From Rubrivivax sp. (GTDB lineage Bacteria; Pseudomonadota; Gammaproteobacteria; Burkholderiales; Burkholderiaceae_C), in NCBI GenBank assembly GCA_019635285.1, contig JAHBZS010000004.1, positions 96,258-160,257 of the forward strand: 64,000 bases of DNA, in the 5' to 3' direction. Positions 16,299-23,943 of the stretch are shown piece by piece; the stretch's first letter is position 1, and each line of letters starts with the position of its first letter. The translations under genes and the position numbers were made by a program. The notes below the pieces were generated by a model that did not search any database, had not been told where the DNA came from, and worked only from the letters and a program-made list of their open reading frames with translations.

Positions 16299-16337
16299 GC
16301 CGAGATTTCCTCTCCAGATCGGGAACGCCGACCCTGA

Positions 16338-16359
16338 ACAATATACCTGCGTATATTGT
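16338..16359. promoter_or_regulatory. MarR-type operator palindrome
   Basis: Inverted repeat ACAATATAC, four bases CTGC, then GTATATTGT: 9-bp perfect arms in an otherwise GC-rich area. It lies between the SDR stop (16364) and the MarR start (16298), 40-61 bp upstream of the MarR ATG. It differs from the GTWCGC operator family, so it is the best candidate site for this MarR protein. Confidence 0.65.
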
Positions 16360-16363
16360 GGGG

Positions 16364-17284
16364 CTACATAGGATCCCAGGTGAACACGTCCGAGGAACGG
16401 TCCAGCGCGTAGAAGCCCGGGCGCAGCATCGGCAGCGCCGACGCGAGGATGCCCTCCGGCGTCCAGCCATCGCCGCAGTGCGCGTTGCGCACCGGACGCG
16501 GCTGGCTGAACAGGTAGATCTCGTTGTTGCGCACGCCGAAGACCTGGCCGCTCACGTCCTTGGCGGCGTCGGCGCACAACGCCACGACGAAGGGCGCGAC
16601 CTTCGCCGGCACCAGCTTCTTCAGCCCATCGACGCGCTTCTTCTGTTCCGGCGTCTCCGCGGGAATGCTGTCGATCATCCGCGTCCAGGCGAAGGGCGCG
16701 ACCGCGTTCGAGCGCACGCCGAACTTCTGCATGTCCAGCGCGATGCTCTTCGACAGCGCCATGATGCCCAGTTTGGCCGCCGAGTAGTTGGCCTGGCCGA
16801 AGTTGCCGATCAGGCCCGAGGTGGAGCTCATGTGCACGTACACGCCGCTGCCCTGGGCCTTGAAGTGCGGCGCGGCCGCGCGACTGACGTTGAAGCTGCC
16901 CTTCAGGTGCACGGCGATCACCGCGTCGAACTCCGCCTCGCTCATGCGGTGGAACATCACGTCACGCAGGATGCCGGCGTTGTTGACGACGATGTCGATG
17001 CGGCCGAAGGTCTCGACCGCGGTGGTCACCATGCGATGCGCGGCATTCCATTCGGCGACCGAGCCGCCGTCCGCGACCGCCTCGCCGCCGATCGCGCGGA
17101 TCGCCGCCACCACCTCGTCGCCGGGCTGCTCGCCGCTGGCCTGTCCGTCCAGCGTCGCGCCGAGGTCGTTGACCACGACCTTGGCGCCGGCTTCGGCCAG
17201 CGCCAGGCAGATGCCGCGGCCCACGCCGCGCCCGCCGCCGGTCACCAGGGCCACCCTGCCCTCGAGAAGACGCCTGTCACTCAT
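16364..17284 (-). CDS. SDR, MFE-2/17-beta-HSD4-like (3R)-hydroxyacyl-CoA dehydrogenase
   Basis: A 306-residue SDR. It has TGGGRGVG near 15-22, VVNDLGA after strand 2 followed by the insertion GEQPGDEVVAAIRAIGGEAV typical of MFE-2 enzymes, NNAG near 100, and an active site around Ser148 and YSAAK near 163-167. The long C-terminal tail after the Rossmann core also fits this type. Such enzymes oxidise (3R)-hydroxyacyl-CoAs from hydratase-2 reactions. It is the first gene of the unit with MarR and diverges from the plus operon at 17398. A good ribosome site (AGGAGTG) precedes the ATG at 17284. Confidence 0.85.
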   Translation of the reverse strand: MSDRRLLEGRVALVTGGGRGVGRGICLALAEAGAKVVVNDLGATLDGQASGEQPGDEVVAAIRAIGGEAVADGGSVAEWNAAHRMVTTAVETFGRIDIVVNNAGILRDVMFHRMSEAEFDAVIAVHLKGSFNVSRAAAPHFKAQGSGVYVHMSSTSGLIGNFGQANYSAAKLGIMALSKSIALDMQKFGVRSNAVAPFAWTRMIDSIPAETPEQKKRVDGLKKLVPAKVAPFVVALCADAAKDVSGQVFGVRNNEIYLFSQPRPVRNAHCGDGWTPEGILASALPMLRPGFYALDRSSDVFTWDPM

Positions 17285-17353
17285 GTGTCACTCCTGTCGA
17301 TGTGGGTCGCACCGCTCCGGCGCGCATCCGGGATCGCCCGGGGGTTGCATATC

Positions 17354-17367
17354 GTTCACTAGCGTAT
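17354..17367. promoter_or_regulatory. palindromic operator, copy 5
   Basis: GTTCACTAGCGTAT, with half-sites GTTCACT and (reverse strand) ATACGCT. It sits in the 113-bp gap between the divergent SDR (17284) and thiolase-type gene (17398), 30 bp upstream of the latter. Confidence 0.6.
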
Positions 17368-17397
17368 CATGCAGCACAGCATCAAGCCCTGCCATCC

Positions 17398-18849
17398 ATG
17401 ACGACCCGTAGTACCCACCCCGCCTGGGGCGTGCTGGCCAGCACACGCTACCTGCCACGCCTGCGCCTGGAGCGCAGCGCCATGCTGGCCCAGCATCAAT
17501 GGATGGCACCCGGCCTGCGCGGCCTGGCCAAGGGCCGGCGCAGCATGGCCAGCTGGGACGAGGACGGCGTGACGATGGCCGTCGAAGCCGGACGCCGGCT
17601 GCTGCAGGCGCTGCCCGGTACGGCGCCGCAGGAGCTGACGCTGGCCTCGACCACGCTGCCCTTCGCCGACCGGCTGAATGCCGGCGTCGTCGCCGCCGCG
17701 TTGGGGCTGCCCGAGCAGACGGCCGTGCGCGACGTCGCCGGCAGCACGCGCTGCGCGCTCACCGAGCTGGCGGCGGCCCTGCGCCAGCCGGCCGCATCGA
17801 CGCGGCTGGTGCTGGCATCGGAGCGGCGCGTGCCGCGCCCGGCCAGCGCACAGGAGATGATCGCCGGCGACGGCGCCGCCGGCATCGCCGTCGGCCAGGG
17901 CCACGTGCTGGCCACCTGCGTCGGCGCGGCCTCGCTGCATGCCGACTTCGTCGACCACTTCCGCGAGACCGGCCGCGAGCACGACTACGGCTGGGAAGAA
18001 CGCTGGGTGCGCGACGAGGGCTACCTGAAGCTGGCCGTCACGGCCTTCAAGCGCTGCCTCGGCGACGCCGGCATCGCCGCTGCGGACATCGCGCACTTCG
18101 TCATGCCGTCGCCGCTGCCCAAGGCCAACGAGGCGGTGGCCAGAAAGCTCGGCGTCGCGCCCGCAGCCGTGGTCTCCACCGGCCACGAGGACGGCGGCGA
18201 CCTCGGCAGCGCGCAGGCGCTGGCCATGCTCGACGTGGCGCTGCGTGCGGCCGAGCCTGGCGCGCTGATCCTGGTCGGCGCGTTCTCCAGCGGTTGCGAC
18301 GCGCTGCTGCTGCGCCGCACCGACCTGCCCTGCGCCGGACCGGTGCCCGAGCCCGGCAAGGCCGAGACCAGCTACCTGAAGTACCTGTCCTTCACCGGCC
18401 AGATCGAGCTCGAATGGGGCATGCGCGCCGAGATGGACAACAAGACCGCGCTCACCGCCGCCTGGCGCGACCGGCCGCGCATGGCGCGCTTCGAAGGCGG
18501 CCGCTGCGCGGCCTGCGGCACGGTGCAGTTCCCGCGCAGCGCGCTGTGCGTCAACCCCGAATGCCGCGCCGAAGGCCAGCAGCAGCCGCTGAGCCTCGCC
18601 GACACGCCGGCGCGCGTGCTGTCGCACACCAGCGACTTCCTGGCCTACACGCCGCACCCGCCCTTCCAGTTCGGGCACGTGGACTTCGAAGGCGGCGGCC
18701 GGGTGCTGATGGAGTTCGCCGACACCGATGCCGGCGAACTGCAGGTGGGCCTGCCGCTGCGCATGGTCTACCGCATCAAGGAATTCGACCGGCAGCGCGG
18801 CTTCCGCCGCTACTTCTGGAAAGCCACCCCGGTGAGAGGAGCACTCTGA
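17398..18849 (+). CDS. HMG-CoA synthase-like thiolase-fold enzyme fused to DUF35 OB domain
   Basis: 483 residues in two parts. Residues 1 to about 330 are a thiolase/KAS-III-type fold with a candidate nucleophile Cys in DVAGSTRCALTEL (about 124) and a hydroxymethylglutaryl-CoA-synthase-like layout. Residues about 360-483 form a DUF35 module: a zinc ribbon CAACG...CVNPEC near 378-395 followed by an OB fold. DUF35 proteins usually pair with SCP2-type thiolases or aldolases, such as ChsH2 with Ltp2 in steroid side-chain removal; here the module is fused to one and sits directly before another (stop and start overlap as TGATG). It probably acts in carbon-carbon bond formation or cleavage on acyl-CoAs. 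The reaction is unassigned. Confidence 0.8.
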   Translation: MTTRSTHPAWGVLASTRYLPRLRLERSAMLAQHQWMAPGLRGLAKGRRSMASWDEDGVTMAVEAGRRLLQALPGTAPQELTLASTTLPFADRLNAGVVAAALGLPEQTAVRDVAGSTRCALTELAAALRQPAASTRLVLASERRVPRPASAQEMIAGDGAAGIAVGQGHVLATCVGAASLHADFVDHFRETGREHDYGWEERWVRDEGYLKLAVTAFKRCLGDAGIAAADIAHFVMPSPLPKANEAVARKLGVAPAAVVSTGHEDGGDLGSAQALAMLDVALRAAEPGALILVGAFSSGCDALLLRRTDLPCAGPVPEPGKAETSYLKYLSFTGQIELEWGMRAEMDNKTALTAAWRDRPRMARFEGGRCAACGTVQFPRSALCVNPECRAEGQQQPLSLADTPARVLSHTSDFLAYTPHPPFQFGHVDFEGGGRVLMEFADTDAGELQVGLPLRMVYRIKEFDRQRGFRRYFWKATPVRGAL

Positions 18850-20063
18850 TGGCCAGCGGCATCCGCGACAAGGTGGCGATCCTCGGCATGGGCTGCTCGC
18901 GCTTCGGCGAGCGCTGGGACATGGGCGCGGACGAGCTGATGCTCGAAGCCTTCAACGAAGCCCGCGCCGACGCCGGCATCGACATCAAGCAGCTGCAGGC
19001 CGCCTGGCTCGGCGTGTGCCTGGAGGAGAACAACGTCGGCAAGACCGCCGGCCCGCTGGCCGCAGCGCTGCGCCTGCCGCGCATCGCCGCCACGCGCGTG
19101 GAGAACGCCTGTGCCACCGGCACCGAAGCGCTGCGCGGCGCGGCCTATGCGGTGGCCTCGGGCGCCTACGACTTCGTGCTCGCGCTGGGCGTCGAGAAGC
19201 TCAAGGACACCGGCTACGGTGGCCTGCCGGTGCGCACGCGCGGCGTCGCCAACGACCTGTGGTTGCCCAACAGCACGGCGCCCGGCGCTTTCGCGCAGCT
19301 GGCATCGGCCTACGCGGCCAAGCACCGCGTCGACGCCAAGGATCTGAAGCGCGCCATGGCCCATGTCTCCGTCAAGAGCCATGCCAACGCGGCGCTGAAC
19401 CCGAAGGCGCACCTGCGCAATGCCATCACCGAGGACGACGTGCTCAAGGCCGCGACCATCGCCGCGCCGCTGGGCCTGTACGACTGCTGCGGCGTCAGCG
19501 ACGGCGCGGCCTGCGCGATCCTGACCACGCCGGAGATCGCCAAGGCGCTGCACCCCGACCGCGAGGTGGTGACGATCAAGGCCCTGGAGGTCTCGGTCAG
19601 CAACGGCGAGGAACAGAGCTTCAGCGGCCCGCAGGCCTGGGACGGCGCCAGCATCCAGACCGCGCGCGAAGCCGGTGCGCGCGCCTTCGCGTCGGCCGGC
19701 GTCAGCGACCCGCGGCGGCAGATCCAGATGGCCGAGGTGCACGACTGCTTCTCCATCACCGAAACCGTGCTGATGGAAGACCTGCAGTTCAGCGCCCCCG
19801 GCCGCGCCATCCACGACGTGCTCGATGGCGTGTTCGACCGCGACGGCGCGCTGCCGGTACAGCCCGACGGCGGGCTGAAATGTTTCGGCCACCCGATCGG
19901 TGCGTCGGGGCTGCGCATGGTCTACGAGATCTGGCTGCAGGTGCATGGCCGCGCCGGGCAGCGCCAGCTGCCCCGCGTGGACCTGGGCCTGACGCACAAC
20001 CTCGGCGGCCATCCGCACCAGAACGTCTGCGCCGTGGCCATCGTCGGCCGCCAGGGCGCGTAG
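18849..20063 (+). CDS. SCP2-type thiolase / acetyl-CoA acyltransferase
   Basis: A 404-residue thiolase of the sterol-carrier/lipid-transfer type. The nucleophile Cys is in VENACATGTEAL near residue 88-99, the HDCFSITE segment near 300 and the His motif FGHPIGASG near 350. HNLGG near 385 replaces the CxG of classical thiolases, as is usual for this subfamily. The ACATG Cys points to a true thiolase, not an Ltp2-like aldolase that lacks it. It would cleave a 3-oxoacyl-CoA, with a branched or bulky chain typical for the type. The TGATG junction with the DUF35 fusion protein suggests a complex. Confidence 0.87.
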   Translation: MASGIRDKVAILGMGCSRFGERWDMGADELMLEAFNEARADAGIDIKQLQAAWLGVCLEENNVGKTAGPLAAALRLPRIAATRVENACATGTEALRGAAYAVASGAYDFVLALGVEKLKDTGYGGLPVRTRGVANDLWLPNSTAPGAFAQLASAYAAKHRVDAKDLKRAMAHVSVKSHANAALNPKAHLRNAITEDDVLKAATIAAPLGLYDCCGVSDGAACAILTTPEIAKALHPDREVVTIKALEVSVSNGEEQSFSGPQAWDGASIQTAREAGARAFASAGVSDPRRQIQMAEVHDCFSITETVLMEDLQFSAPGRAIHDVLDGVFDRDGALPVQPDGGLKCFGHPIGASGLRMVYEIWLQVHGRAGQRQLPRVDLGLTHNLGGHPHQNVCAVAIVGRQGA

Positions 20064-20094
20064 TCTCAAAACCCATTCGAAGGAGCAAGCTGAA

Positions 20095-20865
20095 ATGCGA
20101 GGACTGCAGGGCAAGATTGCCATCGTCACCGGTGCTGGCAGCGGCATCGGCCGCGCCATTGCCACGCGGCTGGCAGCCGAGGGCTGCGTGGTCGGCGTAT
20201 TCGACATCAACGAGGCCGGCGCGGCAGAGAGCGTGAGCGCGATCGAGGCCGCCGGCGGCAAGGCGCTGGCGGTGAAATGCGACATCACCGACTACCCCGC
20301 GGTCACGGCCGCGGTGGCCGCCTTCGAGCAGCAGGCCGGCCAGGGCACCGACGTGCTGGTCAACAACGCCGGCTGGGACACGCCGATGCCCTTCCTGAAG
20401 ACCACGCCCGACTTCTGGGCCAAGGTCACGGCCATCAACTGGTTCGGCCCGCTGCACATGACGCATGCGGTGGCGCAGGGCATGGCCGCGCGCAAGAGCG
20501 GGCGCATCGTGCAGATCGCCTCGGACGCCGGGCGCGTGGGCAGCAGCGGCGAGGTGGTGTATTCCGGCTGCAAGGGCGCGACCATCGCCTTCAGCAAGGC
20601 GCTGGCGCGCGAACTGGCACGCGCCAACGTCACCATCAATACCGTCTGCCCCGGCCCGACCGACACGCCGGCGATGAGCGCCTTCGTCGGCACCGGTGAA
20701 CAGGGACAGAAGATCCGCGACGCGATGGTCAAGGGCGTGCCGCTCGGGCGCATCGGCATGCCCGACGACTATCCCGGGCTGGTGGCTTTCCTGGCGAGCG
20801 ACGACGCCGCCTTCATGACCGGGCAGACGATCAGCGTCTCCGGTGGTTTGACGATGCATGGTTGA
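20095..20865 (+). CDS. badH: 2-hydroxycyclohexanecarboxyl-CoA dehydrogenase BadH
   Basis: A 256-residue SDR with TGAGSGIG near 13-20, NNAGWD near 91-96, the segment ASDAGRVGSSGE near 144-155 and YSGCK at the active site, ending in SVSGGLTMHG. These features, especially SSGE before the Tyr and the GGLTM ending, match BadH of Rhodopseudomonas palustris as I remember it. BadH oxidises 2-hydroxycyclohexane-1-carboxyl-CoA to the 2-oxo compound with NAD. The next gene, 15 bp downstream, is BadI-like, the same order of reactions. AAGGAG precedes the ATG at 20095. A relative acting on a larger or substituted ring is possible. Confidence 0.8.
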   Translation: MRGLQGKIAIVTGAGSGIGRAIATRLAAEGCVVGVFDINEAGAAESVSAIEAAGGKALAVKCDITDYPAVTAAVAAFEQQAGQGTDVLVNNAGWDTPMPFLKTTPDFWAKVTAINWFGPLHMTHAVAQGMAARKSGRIVQIASDAGRVGSSGEVVYSGCKGATIAFSKALARELARANVTINTVCPGPTDTPAMSAFVGTGEQGQKIRDAMVKGVPLGRIGMPDDYPGLVAFLASDDAAFMTGQTISVSGGLTMHG

Positions 20866-20880
20866 TCAAGGAAGACAGAC

Positions 20881-21678
20881 ATGAGCAAGGACTACAAGGA
20901 CATACTGTACGAAGTGCGCGACGGCGTCGTGCGCATCACCATCAACCGGCCCGAGGTCTACAACGCCTTCCGCAACCAGACGCTGGAAGAGCTGATCGAC
21001 GCGCTGCACCGTGCCGACGAGGAGAAGAGCGCCAACGTGATGGTGCTGACCGGCGCCGGCGACAAGGCCTTCTGCACCGGTGGCGACCAGAAGATCCACC
21101 AGAACGAGACCGGGCTGTATGGCCCGCGCGGAACGGTCGGCATGCCGATCGAAGAGATGCAGACCGCGCTGCGCGACCTGCGCAAGGTGTCGATCGCCCG
21201 GGTGCAGGGCTTCGCCATCGGCGGCGGCAACGTGTTCGCGACGATCTGCGACATCACGCTGGCCAGCGAGAAGGCGGCCTTCGGCCAGGTCGGCCCGAAG
21301 GTCGGCTCGGTCGATCCCGGCTGGGGCACGGCCTATCTCGCGCGCATCGTCGGCGAGAAGAAGGCGCGCGAGATGTGGTTCACCTGCCAGCGCTACAGCG
21401 CGCAGGAGGCCAAGGAGATGGGGCTGGTCAACAAGGTGGTGCCGCACGACCAGCTCGATGCCGAGGTCGACAAGTGGTGCGCGATGATCAACGAGATGAG
21501 CCCGACCGCGCTGACCATCGCCAAGCGCAGCTTCAACGCCGATACCGAGACCATCCGCGGCATCAGCTTCCAGGGCATCCAGACGGTCAAGCACTTCTAC
21601 CAGACCGACGAGAGCAAGGAAGGCGTCAACGCCTTCAACGAGCGCCGCAAGGCCGACTTCAAGAAGTTCGCGAGCTGA
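20881..21678 (+). CDS. badI: 2-ketocyclohexanecarboxyl-CoA hydrolase BadI
   Basis: A 265-residue crotonase of the MenB/BadI branch. FCTGGDQ near 64-70, GRGTVGMP near 83-89, GGGNVFATICD near 114-124 and GSVDPGWGTAYLAR near 142-155 carry the family active-site Asp. BadI opens the ring of 2-oxocyclohexane-1-carboxyl-CoA by hydrolytic retro-Dieckmann cleavage to pimelyl-CoA. MenB (naphthoate synthase) is the close alternative, but no menaquinone genes are present and BadH lies directly upstream. The EchA20 ring hydrolase of steroid catabolism is a more distant alternative for a polycyclic substrate. Confidence 0.82.
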   Translation: MSKDYKDILYEVRDGVVRITINRPEVYNAFRNQTLEELIDALHRADEEKSANVMVLTGAGDKAFCTGGDQKIHQNETGLYGPRGTVGMPIEEMQTALRDLRKVSIARVQGFAIGGGNVFATICDITLASEKAAFGQVGPKVGSVDPGWGTAYLARIVGEKKAREMWFTCQRYSAQEAKEMGLVNKVVPHDQLDAEVDKWCAMINEMSPTALTIAKRSFNADTETIRGISFQGIQTVKHFYQTDESKEGVNAFNERRKADFKKFAS

Positions 21679-21683
21679 CCCCC

Positions 21684-23120
21684 GTGGCCGCTCCCATCAC
21701 CACGGGGCTGGACGCCGACGGCGTGCTGGTCGCGACCATCGACATGGCCGAGCGCACGATGAACGTGTTCTCGGTCGAGCTGATGGACGCGCTGGATGCG
21801 CTGATGGACCGTGTCGACACCGACCCGGCGGTACGCAGCTGCGTCATCACCTCCGGCAAGAGCAGCTTCCTGGCCGGCGCCGATCTGACGATGGTGCGCG
21901 GTTACTGCGACAGCGCGCGCAGCGCCACGCATGCGCAGATGTTCGAGATGTGCGGCCGGCTCGGGCGCCAGTTCGTGCGTCTTGAGGCCGCGGCCAAACC
22001 CTACGTGGCGGCGCTGAACGGCCTGGCGCTCGGCGGCGGCCTGGAGCTGTCGCTGGCCTGCCGCGTGCGGCTGGTGGCCGACGACCCGCGCCTGCAGCTG
22101 GGCGTGCCCGAGGTGCGCTGGGGCCTGCTGCCGGGCGCCGGCGGCACGCAGCGGCTGCCGCGCCTGGCCGGCTTCGCGCCGGCGATGAAGATGCTGCTCA
22201 CCGGCCAGCCGGTCGACCCCGCCACGGCGCAGAAGCTGGGCATCGTCTCGGCGGTGGTGCCGCAGAGCAAACTGCTCGACGAGGCCAAGGCCGTGGCGCG
22301 CGCGCTGCACGGCACGGCCTACGACCCGGCGCTGAAGTTCAAGCATCTGGCGCAGGCCGACGTGCCGGCGCCGGGGAACGGCGTGGCCGCCGCGGTCGCG
22401 GCGCAGCACGGCGTGTCGGGCACGGACTACGAGCTCTATCCTGCCTACTCGGCCATCGTCGACAGCGTGCTCTACGGCGCGCGCCTGCCGCTGGACGAGG
22501 CCAACACGGTGGAGATGAACAACTTCCTGCGGCTGATGTTCAACCCGGTCGCCGGCCGTATGGTGCGCACGCTGTTCCTGGAGCGGCTGCGCGCCGAAAG
22601 GGAACTGGCACCTCCCCCTGGCGTGGCCGTGGAAAGCCTGCGCCACGGGCCGATCAGCGCCGGCCGCGAAGCCTGGCAGGCCGCGCTCGGCCGCCTGAAG
22701 CTGCCGCAACAGCTGGACGCCGCGCTGCCGGCCGACACCGCCGAAGTCACCGACCGCGCCGGCGCGGTGCATCGTGCCGCACTGCGTGTCGTCGGCGAAG
22801 CGCCGGCGCCCGTCAGCGGCGCCCAGCTGGTGCTGTCGCCGGCCGGGCCCTACGGCCGCGTGCTGGAGATCGCCGGCGCCGATGACGCACAGGCTGCGGT
22901 GTTCGCGGCGCTGGCCACGCGCCTGTGGTCGCTGCCCTGGCGCACGCCCGGGCCGGTCAGCCGGCTGGCCTCGCTGCACGGTCGCACGCTCGACGAGCAG
23001 GCCCAGGCCGCCCGCACCTGGCGGGAGGGCGACCCGGCCTTCATCGACGTGGCGGCCTGCCTGGCCGGTACCACGCCGGCCTGGAGCGGCGGTCCGCTGA
23101 CCTGGTCCGCCGATCGATGA
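21684..23120 (+). CDS. FadB-like crotonase with atypical C-terminal domain, no HAD
   Basis: 478 residues from a GTG start 5 bp after the BadI stop; the earlier part of that frame lies over BadI and is not coding. Residues 1 to about 190 are a FadB/FadJ-type enoyl-CoA hydratase domain (FLAGADLTMV near 62, NGLALGGGLELSLACR near 112-127, PEVRWGLLPGAGGTQRLPRL near 137-156). A FadB-like linker runs to about 310. The last ~170 residues lack a GxGxxG NAD motif, so the dehydrogenase half of FadB is missing and replaced by an unrecognised segment. The separate HAD protein at 4518-5729 could supply the second activity. Confidence 0.8.
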   Translation: MAAPITTGLDADGVLVATIDMAERTMNVFSVELMDALDALMDRVDTDPAVRSCVITSGKSSFLAGADLTMVRGYCDSARSATHAQMFEMCGRLGRQFVRLEAAAKPYVAALNGLALGGGLELSLACRVRLVADDPRLQLGVPEVRWGLLPGAGGTQRLPRLAGFAPAMKMLLTGQPVDPATAQKLGIVSAVVPQSKLLDEAKAVARALHGTAYDPALKFKHLAQADVPAPGNGVAAAVAAQHGVSGTDYELYPAYSAIVDSVLYGARLPLDEANTVEMNNFLRLMFNPVAGRMVRTLFLERLRAERELAPPPGVAVESLRHGPISAGREAWQAALGRLKLPQQLDAALPADTAEVTDRAGAVHRAALRVVGEAPAPVSGAQLVLSPAGPYGRVLEIAGADDAQAAVFAALATRLWSLPWRTPGPVSRLASLHGRTLDEQAQAARTWREGDPAFIDVAACLAGTTPAWSGGPLTWSADR

Positions 23121-23566
23121 TCGACCGCAGCAAGGTTGGCTTCCAGACGATGCCCACGCAGGTGGTCATCGACGCCTGGCGCGTCAAGCTGTTCTGCCAG
23201 GCGATCGGCGAAGACGATGCGCGCTACTGGGACCCGGCGGCCGCCGCGGCAACCGGCGAGCCGGCCTGCCCGCTGCCGCCGACCTTCCTGAAAGCGGTGG
23301 AAGGCGAGCACTTCAGCAGCGCCGCGCTGATGCAGTTGCTGCAGGTGCCGCTGCTGGGCGTGCTGCATGCCGAGCAGCAGTTCGATTACCTGGCGCCGGT
23401 GCATGTCGGCGACACGGTCGAACTGAGCCGCCGCGTCGACCGCATCTTCGACAAGAAGGACGGCGCGCTGAGCTTCATCGTCGTCGACACCGACTACCGC
23501 GTCGCCGGCCAGGCGGTGGCACGCAGTACGCAGACCATCCTGGTGCGCAACCCGGTCGCGGCATGA
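23117..23566 (+). CDS. FAS1-like/MaoC N-terminal hotdog dehydratase subunit
   Basis: A 149-residue hotdog protein of the FAS1-like dehydratase type (FCQAIGEDDARYWD near 26-39, then LPPTFLKA, and LGVLHAEQQFDYLAPVHVGD near 79-98). These form the substrate-binding, non-catalytic half of a two-subunit hydratase. The start overlaps the crotonase stop by ATGA, and its stop overlaps the catalytic MaoC subunit by ATGA, so a heteromer is likely, as in ChsH1/ChsH2-type steroid enoyl-CoA hydratases. Confidence 0.83.
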   Translation: MIDRSKVGFQTMPTQVVIDAWRVKLFCQAIGEDDARYWDPAAAAATGEPACPLPPTFLKAVEGEHFSSAALMQLLQVPLLGVLHAEQQFDYLAPVHVGDTVELSRRVDRIFDKKDGALSFIVVDTDYRVAGQAVARSTQTILVRNPVAA

Positions 23567-23943
23567 ACTGGCCCGCCGAACTGCGCCTGCACACGCCGCC
23601 GGTCACGCCGCTGCAGCTGGCGCTCTTCGCTGCCGCCTCGGGCGACCACAACCCGTTGCACCTGGACCCTGACGTGGCACGCCGCGCCGGCTTCGACAAG
23701 CCGGTGGTGCACGGCATGCTGAGCATGGCGCTGGCCGCGAAGCTGTTCACGCGCGAGTTCGGGCCGCAGGCCCTGATGCGACTGCACACGCGTTTCGTCG
23801 GCGTGGCGTTGGTCGGCGAAGCGCTGGAACTGGTGGCGACGCTGCGCGAGGCCAACGAGCAGGCCGCACACTACCTGCTGCGTGCATCGACCGAACGCGC
23901 CGAGGTCCTCAGCGGCGAGGCCCGACTGCGGTGCACAAGATGA
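23563..23943 (+). CDS. MaoC-type dehydratase, catalytic subunit
   Basis: A 126-residue single hotdog carrying the full hydratase-2 motif: SGDHNPLHLDP near 26-36 and AGFDKPVVHG near 42-51, with the catalytic Asp and His. It forms a natural pair with the 149-residue hotdog upstream (ATGA overlap), and its stop overlaps the CoA-transferase start. Two-subunit enzymes of this type accept bulky side chains, such as steroid side-chain enoyl-CoAs, because one subunit lacks the full hot-dog helix. The actual substrate is unknown. Confidence 0.85.
   Translation: MNWPAELRLHTPPVTPLQLALFAAASGDHNPLHLDPDVARRAGFDKPVVHGMLSMALAAKLFTREFGPQALMRLHTRFVGVALVGEALELVATLREANEQAAHYLLRASTERAEVLSGEARLRCTR

Noticed and set aside
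20881-21678. BadI-like gene as menB (menaquinone synthesis)
   Set aside because: MenB motifs are shared, but the neighbour is BadH-like, no other men genes are present, and the operon is catabolic.
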